Origin: Bullera alba
Lineage: Eukaryota; Basidiomycota; Tremellomycetes; Tremellales; Bulleraceae
NCBI GenBank assembly: GCA_001600095.1
Contig: BCIX01000001.1
Location: 2,542,001 to 2,606,000 of the forward strand
Length of the DNA: 64,000 nucleotides
Direction: 5' to 3'
The translations under genes were made by a program, and so were the position numbers. Of the stretch, positions 35,649-46,847 are shown piece after piece. Numbering within the stretch: position 1 is the stretch's first letter; the number at the start of each line of letters is the position of its first letter. Under the pieces are notes generated by a model. The model ran no database searches. It saw only the letters and a list, made by a program, of their open reading frames with translations, and was not told the DNA's origin.

Positions 35649-37173
35649 TCGTTTGGAGGAGTATGCATATCAGGTTGGGAGAGGGACAGATACGGACATT
35701 CGAAGTTCAACCGACACGGTATGGACCGCTGAATGTGATGGTGGTCAATGAATGGGCGTCGCTGCACGTCCGCGGGGCTTGTCTTTGCCTGATGAGCTTA
35801 TGACCGGGGGGTGATAAGCCACGAAGCTGGAGTAGCAGGCGAAAGCGCGGTGTGGAAAGTCTGATCGGTTGAAGATCACTCTCGCCCCTCGACACCGAGC
35901 CACCTACAGGAGCATTGCTTGGAAGGAGCCGTTCTCGAGCCTTTCTCGACCTCCTCCCAGATTGCAAGAAATACTGAAGCTTACCAACGGGGCTTCCGAG
36001 CCCTGTACATCGATGGGATAAACCGGCTTTGACGTCAAGGGGCCATTGCAGAAATAACAGTGTCGACCTGGCTGACGAAGATCGATGTCAAGCGCTCGTC
36101 AACGGCGCTTTTGCAAGGCAGACGAGCTATCCCGGGCCTTGAGGGACTACCAATACTGACACTCCCGGCATCTGAATTGACACCACCCTAGGTGGCACCG
36201 CATATGGGCTACCGAGGCGATATCATAGCGCTAGGCATTGCCGCTGCGAGGTATCACATCTCGAGTCGATAACTGGCAGGATGAGGTTCATGTATCTCGT
36301 CACCCCTCTACCACACACGCGTTATGTCATCGCCTCGAATGGGTCAATGTCGGAGATCGTCGAATCCTCCTCCCCTCTGGTATAGACCGTTTTCAAGTCG
36401 CCTTGCGGTCTCTTTCGGGACCCAACCGGGGGTGCAGCGGCAACGACCTTCGCTCTAGTGCCGCTGATCTCAATGCCATTCCTCTTCGGCCTTGATCGCC
36501 CCTGTAAGACCAATCGCATAACTTCTGGTCGGAGTTCGTGCCTGCCCTCCAGTACTCGTGCTCTCCAACCTCCTCAAATCTTACCTCGAGTAGGCATGCA
36601 CAAGTATGATGCTAGCTGTGCTGGGTGTAACGACTACAGCTCTGCTCTTGCGATTTTGTAATCTGGTTGTAAGAAGCGGCGATTTTGGCGAGAGAGCGGT
36701 TTATCAATCTCGTAATCGCATTTCAAATTGATTCCGGCCATCCCGTTTACTCGTTCACCGGCCAGGACAAGATTCGCAGACGTCCTATCGACCCCTTTCC
36801 CTCGGCAATCCTCGGTCGGGCTCTATCTCAACCGCAAGTCGAAGCCGCTGTTCGTCGAGGAGCTCTGAAGAGTCTTCACAGCTCAGAGTAGTAGTCACCC
36901 CGAAATCGATAACGACTTGGGACAAACTCACACCGTGACCCAACACGCGCTCGGTCAGACGACAGCCAGGTCCGGTCATCTGCCCTATCTCACACAGGCT
37001 CCTACCGCATCCTTGCACCACAATCTCCTATCGACAAAGACTATGATATCCAGCTAAGACTCACCCCTAGTCGAGCTTGGACATTCTCGGAAGTCTTGTT
37101 GTTCCTCAAAGGATCTGTTACATCTCGCCAACGGCCAACGCCTCGTGCTGGGCGGAAAACACCACTCAACGTC
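35649..37173. other. Intergenic region, no supported gene
   Basis: About 1.5 kb without a credible exon chain. An open frame continues upstream of the ATG at 37174 to about 37096 but lacks another ATG. The right part is therefore most likely the promoter and 5' leader of the next gene. Confidence 0.4.
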
Positions 37174-40100
37174 ATGCCGGAAGGCGATCGCACGAGGATG
37201 CACGATCTCGAGATCCCATCTCAATCGACATCGGCTGGCAGATCACATTCAAGACCACCAATGGATCGCAGCGCCAACAGCTCTGGCAGTGTCGATGAAC
37301 GCGAGACACCCAGACATCTCCCGGCTAATACACTGCCCGGCGAACGACCTGTTTGGGCATTTACCCCTCCAACACGACCTGCGGCGGGACCCAGCTCACA
37401 GACTGGGGACCTAGAGCGACCTACTGGAGCGACCGGCCCCGCTCCGAAGAAGAAGGCAAGGCGATTGTCCCAAATCCCCGCCCAAACTACGCAAACGACT
37501 CAGAACGGTACCTCTCCCGCTCAGAACAAACAGCAATCAGCAACGACATCCAGAAAAGGTGCCACGGGAGAATCGAACGACTCGCCTCCAGCAGTGTTGA
37601 CAAGAGAGAAGAAGCAGAAAGCTTGTGCGAACTGCAGGAGAGCAAAGCTCAAGTGTCTAGTCTCAAAGGGGGAAACGGATTGCGTACGATGTCAATCCCG
37701 TGGAGAACGCTGTATATTCTACACCAGATCTCATGTGAGTGTGGGCGCTCTTTGACATTGTCTTGTGCTGACTCTTGCCCAGGAGGAAGACTGGCAGCAG
37801 ACTCTCACCGCCGACGTATACTCTGCCATCACGCACGTAGCAAGTCTGTCCAACGCTGTGCACCACCTCCTCCATCACCTAGTCACGCAGAACGTCATAC
37901 CCCCTCTGCCACAACCTTTGGATACTTTCGATCCGCCAGAGCGAAACATCGAGTTGCTGCAAGGCTGGGCAGCGGAGAGGAAGCAAGAATTGGGGGAGGA
38001 GAGCAAGAAGCGCAAGAAGACCGAGCCCCTCGCCGACCTACAGCAACTCGACGACAGTCATGACGATTTGAGGAGGATGCCTGCTACTGAACCCCAGCGG
38101 AGAGAGTCCGCAGTCAACCCTCTCTCCCAATATGATTCCGAGCCGCCTGCGCGATTCGACGCTCGTCATAATTGGAATCATCCCTCGGATGGTCAGAGCA
38201 GTGGCGTTAGACAGAGCCGGAGTGAGAATCAAGGAGTTCGACAAAACGCCAACTCTTCCGGCTCACGATATCCCCTTTCTATCACTACACCTACTTCGCA
38301 CTCTTTGGCGTCCAGATCCTCGGTCCCGCTTCTCGCCTCTTACGAGCGAGAAGACTCAAATCCATTCGGATCGTATTCTCAGCAACCCTCACGAATGCCA
38401 CCACCTCCGAATCCGATGAGCGTACCTCTTCGGCAGCACTCGCTGTCCCACGAAGCTCCGATCAGTGCCTTGCAGCAGACGACGCCAAATAGCTATAGCA
38501 GCTCGAGCCCTCTTTCGGCCGGACAACAGGCTTTCGGCTTGCCCCCGCCCTGGTTCTCCGATAATACCAATGACTCTTCGCAAGTTCCTTCACAATCTTT
38601 ACTTGATGAGAATTCGTTCAGGGCTCCCACTCTCGATGGACCGCCAACGGATGATGTCTTGCCGGTGACTTCGCAAGATCCAATGGCGATATTTGCCGAA
38701 ATGCCAGAAGGTCAGGAGGATGTCGCGGGATCGGCCGACCCTCGAAAGACTATCATCAAGAAGAATATCTTGTCTGCTCCGGATGCCAAGGCTCTAGTTG
38801 AGTTGTAAGTACCGCGAGCTATACTCACGAGCACAACTCACAACAACGTAGCTTTCATTCTAGCCTGTCACCGCACTTGTTTGGATATCATTTGCAGCTC
38901 CGACAGTTCCCCTACCTGCCCAAAGGTCTGATGTCAATGACGCCTTTCATCCTCGCTGTGGAATGCCTCTTGGCGGCAGAGAGGGTGCCTTCGCTGTATC
39001 ACTATCACAGCAAATTGGCCGATGAAGTGCTGGATATGATTTTAACATCGCCCGCGGAATCTTGGCAAACGATCCAGAATATCCAGAGTCTGAAAGAGCA
39101 GCAGAAGGGATCCGCAGGAGAGATCAGCCAGGGCTCAACCACGCTGCTAGGAGAGCAAGTGCTAGGCAAGGCGTGGGCGACAATGGGAGACGACGAGTGG
39201 GATGACGAATTGGGTATCGGTCCTGAAGAGATTGTCGCAGCTTGCGCCCTGGCAACGTTCATCGCCCAGAGGAAGCAAGCGAAACATATAGCCGACGTCG
39301 CATTCATGTGGGCAAGAGGATGGACTAAGGTGAGTATGACATTGGGATATTGCATATGGTGTGAGGCTGACCTCATCATGTAGTCCCTCATGCGCCAACA
39401 AGCACATCTCGAGACTAGAACGAGGACCTTTGCGGAGACTGTATTCCTCGTCACGCCACTTCGAGAGGCCAGCGAAGCGGACATGGCGAGAATCTGGCTC
39501 CTGTCCTATGTGAGTGTCTGCAAGGCGAAGAGACTGGAGTCCATACTCATCGACCGACCGTAGATCGCAGCAGGTCAAGAGGCAACTCACTCATCTGAAG
39601 CGAACACCAGCATACCGGAAGACCCTCGCAAATGGTGTCGGATCCTCCTGCTCGACACCGATGCCCCCATCACCCCTCCCAACCCACACGACGTGCTGCT
39701 CGTCTATCACGCTAAACTACTGGCCTTGCTGCAGAATTGGCACAAGGATAGAGTCAACATTCTTCGTCCGTCTCTCGACATGCGGGCTACCGGCGGCGCT
39801 CCTCCCTCAAGCGAGCTACACAAACGCTTGGCCAGTAGGACGAACGGCAATCTTGACTGGTGGCAGGACGACCTTGAGCAGTATAGGCTTGGTGACGTGT
39901 GGACAGGGCAAATCCAGCTGGACTGGCTGTACGCTAAAGTCCTGGTGAACTCGGTTGCCTCCAAGAATCTGTGGGGAGGAGCGGACGAAGGGAGGTTGAG
40001 GGAGGCATCGAGGGGCCTGGCCGTCGACTCGGCAATGCAGCTGCTGCGCAGGTGTGCAGCTTGGACACCGAGGGAAGATCTTACGAATCTCCCCCACGCA

Positions 40101-40446
40101 TACCTCCGTGTGAGTCGGCTATGCCGCCTCAAACGTGTGCAGAAAGCTGATATCCTCGTAGATGATCGGCTTGGCGGTCAGTGAGGTGGTCGAAGCACTG
40201 CAAGAGAGCGAACAAGGGAGCTGCTCGCACGCCGCTTGTCCCGTCACCAGGAGTGAAGGTGGGTATGACTGAATCTCTGCTGTCAGATCCTCTACTGACT
40301 CACTGCGCTCAGCGTTGCCGATTCTTTTGACTGTTAGCGACATGTTGTCGCTAGGAGGACTGCAGGAAGGCCACGACTGCCGACGACTCGCTACATCAAT
40401 GAGGCATCATGTCGGAAATTTCAGTCGGAGCACCGTTTACCGCTGA
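37174..40446 (+). CDS. Zn2Cys6 transcription factor beside the GlcNAc genes
   Basis: Seven exons (37174-37734, 37783-38804, 38852-39329, 39384-39509, 39564-40109, 40162-40258, 40313-40446) encode 987 residues. The zinc cluster, near residue 152, is fully canonical: CANCRRAKLKC, eight residues, CVRCQSRGERC. It is preceded by a basic, low-complexity N-terminus and a bipartite-like KKKARR nuclear signal. A Ser/Pro/Gln-rich middle (about 250-500) leads into a helical fungal transcription factor region (HLFGYHLQLRQFPYLP, AVECLLAAERVPSLYH). It converges on the GlcNAc-6-phosphate deacetylase, with 186 bp between stops, so it is a candidate regulator of that cluster by proximity only. Confidence 0.9.
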
Positions 40447-40631
40447 GCGTGTGTATGGATGTATAACAAGAGCGGGAGACATCGCTGGGAGAAGGCTTAT
40501 CTACATCCAAGATCTGAGAACGTGTCGCAAGGGAGCGTTGTGACCATGTGCGCCATGATGTGTTGATGCCGAGGCTGGACGGATGCATATATTGTCTACA
40601 ACAAGCACAGACGGGACAATCTCACACCTCG

Positions 40632-42237
40632 CTATTCGACCCAGTTGCCGGCCGTTTTTGTAACCCTCCAGACCTCTTCGCCCTTGACCCACGTCGACTT
40701 TACATTACCCTCCCAATCAAACACGCAAAGGTCGGCATGGTATCCGACCTTGAGCTGGCCTTTCGTCTGGGCGATCTGCCCGCCGAGTAATTGTGCCGGA
40801 TTGTAAGTCGCAGTGATGAGAGCCGAGGATAAGGATATGCCTGTGAATTTGCACAGGTTGCGTATGCAATATGGCATGGGAGAGCACGATCCTGCAAGAG
40901 TGTCGGTGCCGTCAATGACGACTTTGTAGCCGTCTTTCCTAAACTTCACTCCAGGTCGCCAGTCGTGCACTCCATCGGGCAAGCTGGGGTCTAGGATTGA
41001 TTGTGCTATAGGTCTGTCAGCTGGCTGCTCAGAGTGTATCATGAAGGATGCAGCAGAACAAGTACTCACCATCGGTAACCAAGACGCATCCCTCTTTGTG
41101 GGTAGCGTAGGCGATCCTGACGGTGTTTGGGTGTGAATGCAGGCCGTCCACTATCAGTCCGTAGTAAGGTCTCCAGACGGGATCTCCCAATAGGCCGATG
41201 ACTCCAGGGTCTCGATGATGTATAGGCGGCATGGCACTGTTGACGTTTCGTCAGTTTATACCTCCGCAGGATGGAGCCACAGAGACATACTTGAACAAAT
41301 GGGTGATCATTCTCGCACCTCTTCTCACAGCATCTGTGGCCACCTCCAGTGTTGCGTCGCTAAGGGTCATGTCAATGGGAACTCGGCGCCTGATCGAGGA
41401 ATTACCTACCTATGACCAACGGATACCGTAACGCCTCTAGCAGTCATCTCCTCGATACACTCCATCACCCCTTCTACGTCCGGTGCCAGCGTAACCATTT
41501 TGACACCAGGTTGGTCGAGACCTTCTTTCCCATACACCTTCTCGATGATTTTAATAGGAGTATCTTGGGTCGAGGGCCCCGCCTTGGCAGACATCAACAG
41601 GGTTTCGGAGTGAGCACCTCGTCGAAGTGGATGGAGGAAAGGTCCTTCGGCATGGTATCCAAGCACATGGGCGGATGATTTGGGTGACCTGGGGCCGAGC
41701 AGTCGTAGTAGCTACGGTAGCGGGTAAGCTGCAAGTCTACAGAATAGCGGTCAATGTGTGTCGCTCGACTACTCACCTTGGCATATAGCTCCTCTTTCTG
41801 CGTGATGATCGTTGGGACAAAACTGGTGCACCCCGTTTCGACTATACGTCTCGCGACCAGCTCCAGCCCAGTGAGATATCGCTCTTCCCCTCCGTCCGCA
41901 TCTTCCAAACTGAGTTCCGAGAAATCTATCCCATAAGCTCCGTTGATCTGACAGTCGATCAGGCCGGGCGAGACCAAATCCCCCCCGAGGTCTACTGTCC
42001 GAACGGGCGCAGCACCCATGTCAAAGAAATGGGACTGTCCAGGAACGATCAGACCTGACTCGGCGGAGAAGTACAGATCCTGCTTCACCGTCTATGGGTA
42101 CACGTCAGCATGGGTCTACCAGTCATGTGCACGGTGCACGGATTCCCGGATGGACAAAGGGGATTCGAGAATGACACACTCACCGAGCCGTCTGGCATAG
42201 CCAGGTGACAATTGGTCAGACGAGTGACTTGAGCCAT
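40632..42237 (-). CDS. DAC1: N-acetylglucosamine-6-phosphate deacetylase
   Basis: Six exons (42237-42184, 42091-41777, 41711-41410, 41359-41291, 41236-41070, 41005-40632) encode 426 residues, the normal NagA length. Amidohydrolase signatures appear in order: VSPGLIDCQINGAYGIDF, the metal-binding GYHAEGPFL, VGHSDATLE, TRLFN-type HLFNAMPP, DGLHSHP and VLVTDA with the catalytic Asp. The enzyme removes acetate from GlcNAc-6-P to give glucosamine-6-P in the cytosol. The gene is divergent from the GlcNAc kinase (starts 903 bp apart), and the deaminase that uses its product lies 3 kb away. Start chosen at the first Met, MAQVTRLTNCHLAMPDGS, which gives the expected N-terminal beta strand. Confidence 0.95.
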
Positions 42238-43140
42238 CGCGCAAGAATGTGTTCACAGGTGGTGTGTACACAAAAGCTGCTTTGCAGGTGAAGGAGGAGG
42301 GTGAAGAGAGCAGTACACGCCTTCTCAAGTGGTGTTGCGAACCAAATATGCTACAAGTGTCATGTTCGTTGCCCCCACCTTTGATACCTCGCTCCCAAAC
42401 CTCCATCGGCAAACACGCCGAGCGAGATCCGCCCAGCGTACAAGCGAGGATCATCCTTACCGGTCTTTCGGCGAGATTGACCCCAAAGCTAGATTGAGCC
42501 ATGCAAGCGATCGAGCGTAAACGTAAGACACCGTCTGCATGGTCCACAACTGCAGCTCCAGCAGAGAGTAGCTCACTTACCGACCATTCAACGCTCGAGT
42601 CGCCGATCAAGCCGAGATAAGCTGCTAGCTGCCCAGTGACCCCCGCTCAAAGTCATCGACGCGGGGCAGCAGAGGGGCGAGAAGGGAATTGGCGTGAAAA
42701 ACCCTAAACCAGTCCCAAGGGTATTACATGTCACCTCTACACTCATCTCGTCGGGAAGCTGTATAACACCCCCATCTCTCCATCCGACTTCTACAACCTG
42801 TGAATATTTCGTCCCAAGGTCACTCGTCCATCCGCCAGACGGACCCTGTGAATAGTCACGCGCATATACCCAACCTCTGTATACACCGCCATCAAAATCG
42901 CGTCGACTTGGACTCGCAACCCAACATCAGCGACAACAATATCAACGTCACAGTCTACACGCGCCTTTGTGCTCGTCGGTCCTTTGTCCTCATTCTCGAT
43001 CGTGCAATCTTGCAGATCATTCTTGTGGATCGACCTTCTGTCCAGTAAAGTCTCACGCACCCCACCCATACACCTACAGCACCCACCCACCCGACTCTCA
43101 TCCTCAACAAGCCCAAGTCAGCTGTGCATACCTCCGCAAC
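42238..43140. promoter_or_regulatory. Bidirectional promoter region of DAC1 and the GlcNAc kinase
   Basis: This 903-bp stretch separates two divergent start codons of the same pathway and has no supported exon. Its right end is rich in CACCCACCC and CATCCTC-like pyrimidine tracts, common near fungal transcription starts. Shared regulation is inferred from the layout. Confidence 0.6.
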
Positions 43141-44664
43141 ATGTCACGGCCGCTCACACCACCTTCACCCTCGTCAAGCCCTCAACTGGTCCTCTGTGCC
43201 GATGGAGGCGGGTCAAAAGTCTGCGTTGTCATCAGAAGCTCTGATGGGGTCGAAGTAAGAGGAACTGCTGGTCCTTGTAATGTGTGAGCTGCTACGGCCT
43301 TGTTCTTGGGAGAGATAGTTGACTGACATCCCGTGTAGCCTCAGCGTCGGATATGACAATGCAGCCGAGGCGATCCTGCTCGCCACGTATAGAGCCCTGA
43401 GCCATCTGCCAAGCAGTCACTTCCCTTCTGGACTAAACATTCCCGACCTCGATGGCTTCGATGAGTCAGCTGCGCCATCGCTAAGAGCGTCGACAGTGTC
43501 ACTGCCTGCACTACAGAAGATGACTTCGACGTCAATCACTTCCGACCTCATTACACCCCAACCTTCGCGCAACACTTCACCAGTACATGGTCCATATCTC
43601 CTGCCGCCGCTGAACCGGCCGGTCTTCCAGTATGTTTGGCTGGCATTGGCCGGTATCAGCACCCCCGCGGACTGCGAGATGTTTGCGCCATACGCCGTGG
43701 AAAGGCTCAATGTCTCGGTGCAGTCTGTCAAGGTCACAAATGGTGAGTCACCTGTGTCCATCGACCTGGTCAGGAATACTGATCAGCCGTAGACGTGAAC
43801 CTGCTCGCCGCCCCAGCTCTGGACGCAAGCAACATCAAGTATGTTGCCGCCGTGGTCTCGGGTACAGGGACTGTCGGTCGCACGATCCGTGTCGGACACT
43901 CTAGCAAGCAGGGCAAGCGGTCGCTACCACTTGAGGATGTAGGCGTATCGCGCGGCTGGGGCTTTACGTGAGTCGTTCGAGGCCTTCTGTCAACCCAGAG
44001 CGCGATCTGACCCTTCCTGCTCCATAGGTTATGCGACGAAGGATCAGCTTTCTGGCTTGGTCGGAGTGCTGTCCGACTCCTCCTGGCCCACACGGATCGT
44101 GAAGCCTCATCTTCCATCTTCTCCTCACCGCCTCCCCGACTTCTGCCTTTCCACGAAGACCTCATGATGTACTTCGGAGCGGATAAGCCAATGGACTTGA
44201 TCGACCTCATGTCCTTCACTGGTGCTTGGATCGCGGACGGCTTTGGTCCTTCGGACATTGGACGGATATCGGCCCGGAGAAACGCTCTGCTCGCTGGTTC
44301 AGCTCGGATAGTGCTTGAATGGGCTTTCCGGGAGCGAGGTGCCCAGAGGGGTGGTCTGGATGGACAGGCATTGGAGGACATTGAGGAATCGCATCGACAA
44401 GCCCTGGACATGGCGATCCAGTCGATACAGCCTCTGGTAACGTTGACCTTGAACCTACTTGGAGATCGGACGATTGTCAACCCTGGAGAAACGGTACTGG
44501 CGCTCGGAGGGGGATTGATGCAGTCCAAGGGGTTCAGGGAGCTCCTCCTCAAGGGTCTGGAATCGCACGGTATCTCGGACTGGGGTATGGTCACGGTGAT
44601 CGACGATGCCGCCGGAGTTGGAGCGCTGGGTTTGGCAAAGGTTCAGTTCCCAGACCATCCATAG
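43141..44664 (+). CDS. N-acetylglucosamine kinase, BadF/BadG ATPase family
   Basis: Four exons (43141-43283, 43339-43742, 43793-43967, 44028-44664) encode 452 residues. The actin-like ATPase motifs are present: phosphate-1 loop DGGGSK at 21-26, the N-terminal GPCNV, phosphate-2 VVSGTGTVG, RGWGFTLCDEG with the metal/substrate residues, and the adenosine motif LALGGGLMQSKGF. This is the architecture of mammalian-type NAGK, not the hexokinase-like Hxk1 used by Candida. It should phosphorylate GlcNAc at O6 in the cytosol. An insertion of about 80 Ser/Pro-rich residues (near 75-155) makes it longer than the roughly 345-residue animal enzyme. Neighbours support the assignment. Confidence 0.9.
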
Positions 44665-45220
44665 GACTAGAGTGCTGTACTCTGCTCGTTCTCTACATAC
44701 TCTTGGATTGTCACGTTGTATTCAGGCTCATAACTATCAAGCTTGCTGTATTGCTATGTCATGCACTGTACTCGTACCTGTCGCACTGGACAACCTCGCT
44801 TGCACGTCTTCGAGCCTGCTACTGCATGAGCATCACTTGTCAACATCCCCAGCCGCAATGGCCCATGCTCGCATGCGGCCCGCAGTACCTCCCTCCTGCT
44901 TCGGCGACGAGTCCCGCTGTTCTCCCGGCGTCCTCCCTCTCTCCGGCGAAAACGCCGATGCTGCGTTGGGCGTGACGTAAACGAGCTCAGTGCCGGGGGG
45001 GGTCCATGTCCAAGATGGGCCCAAAGGGAAAAGTGGACATTTGGCCGAAGTATTCGAGAAGAAAGGAGAGGTATCAACGTCCTTCAACTGTCTTCGAAGG
45101 CCTTCGATATAGCCCCACCTCGCATCGCTTTGCTACTATTCTTACTCATACACACACCACCTCGGTCACACACAGATCGCCCCATTACACACACCCGAAT
45201 CACCGATATCCCAACTCGAA

Positions 45221-46624
45221 ATGCGTCTTACTATCAGAGACACCAAGACCCAAGTCGGTGACTACGTGAGTCTTCCAGCGATGATCATTGCGAACGGCTT
45301 CCGAGGATGGATGCTGACTCCCTGATAATCTGGCAGATCGCAGAGTACATTGTCAAGAGGATTAACTCGTTCAAGCCAAAGCCCGAACACCCACATTTTG
45401 TCCTTGGGCTCCCGACCGGGTCCAGTCCACTGCCCGTGTACAAGAAGCTCGTGGAGCTGCACAAGGCTGGCAAAGTCTCTTTCAAGGTGAGCCGGTACTT
45501 TCATGGTACCTTTTAGTGCAGCAGCTGATAGATCGTCGCTTCGCAGGATGTGATAACCTGTAAGTGATAGCCGCAACGTACGACAAGATAGCAAAGCGCT
45601 GATCTCGGTACCCTTTTTCTTCGTACTTGCAGTCAACATGGTGAGTGCTGAAGACCTCCTCTGAGGAGATGGGATATGATCTGACAGCGCCTGGCAGGAT
45701 GAATACGTCGGCATCCCCCGTGATCACCCAGAATCATACCACACTTTCATGTTCACCAACTTCTTCTCCCACGTGGACATCAAGTGAGCCAGAGTTTCGT
45801 GGTCAATTGCGGGAGAGAGATAGCGCTAACACCCGGATCTTAGCCCTCAGAACACCCATATCCTGGATGGCGAGGCAGAGGACCTGTACAAGGAATGCGA
45901 GGACTATGAGGCTGCTATCAAGGCGGCTGGCGGAATCGACCTTTTCCTCGGCGGTATCGGAGCGGGTGAGTTGAGTTGCTCCTCAAATGGACTCCTGCTG
46001 ATGCCTGATCCTTATCGCAGACGGACACATTGCTTTCAACGAGGTGAGAAGAATGAGCTTCCCCCCTCAAGGCTGGTACTGACGATCTCGGCCCCGTTTA
46101 GCCTGGATCGTCACTCACCTCGAGAACACGTATCAAGACACTAGCGTACGAGACCATCTTGGACAACTGCCGATTCTTCAACAACGATCTCGCCGCTGTG
46201 CCTCGTATGGCTCTCACCGTCGGCGTGCAGACTGTCATGGACGCTCGAGAGGTCGTGTTGGTAGTCACTGGTCAGAACAAGGCATTGGCTCTGAGCCAGA
46301 TGATCGAGGGCGGAGTCAACCACATGGTCAGTCGAATGGTATGTCAACCCCTGAGTCGACACTGACGATCCCGCTTAGGTCACGGCGAGCGCTTTGCAGA
46401 CGCATCCTTGGGCTCTCATCGTCTGCGAGTGAGTATTAATCGCGAAGATATGATCAGAAGCAATACTGACCACCGAGCTACTTAGTGAGGACGCTACAAA
46501 CGAGCTTCGCGTCAAGACTGTCAAATACTTCAAATCGATCGAAAAGGTCCAGGACGAGGTCGAAGCAAAGTACGGTCCAGTCGCATCGATACGACTTGGA
46601 CTAGGACGAGCGAGTGCTGCTTGA
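45221..46624 (+). CDS. NAG1: Glucosamine-6-phosphate deaminase
   Basis: Ten exons in phase (45221-45265, 45337-45486, 45547-45559, 45633-45640, 45698-45783, 45844-45965, 46021-46043, 46102-46326, 46379-46428, 46486-46624) encode 286 residues. Family motifs are complete: [13 protein letters not shown], the catalytic [18 protein letters not shown], the [17 protein letters not shown] loop with the active-site His and Glu, and the [12 protein letters not shown] region. The enzyme converts glucosamine-6-P to fructose-6-P and ammonia. The catalytic motifs are assembled from exons of 13, 8 and 23 nt. It is the last gene of the GlcNAc cluster and converges on the kinase gene that ends at 46848. Confidence 0.96.
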
Positions 46625-46847
46625 GCAGATTCCTCGAGTAGTGACTACGTGAGTTTGTAAACGCTATGGGAGAGAGGCTCTCCGTGTATTCTGTTTGCGC
46701 GTGTCGTTTGCGCTTGTGTCCGCGGTCTCTACATGCACTATGCATACGATATCGCACTGCGATCGCAACAAATGGCACGTGCAAGTGCCGAGCATTCGCT
46801 GTAAGAAATGTGACACCCGACATCCTATGGATGCTAGGCAAGAAAGT

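Larger units (their letters stand above)
40632..46624. other. GlcNAc catabolic gene cluster
   Basis: The cluster holds deacetylase (-), kinase (+) and deaminase (+). Together they convert GlcNAc to GlcNAc-6-P, GlcN-6-P and fructose-6-P plus ammonia. No GlcNAc transporter (NGT1-like, major facilitator) is present in the window. The neighbouring Zn2Cys6 gene at 37174-40446 may belong to the unit. Confidence 0.85.

Noticed and set aside
35649..37095. Short frames on both strands between the complex I gene and the regulator
   Set aside because: None carries a recognisable motif or joins to another by phase-consistent splice sites.
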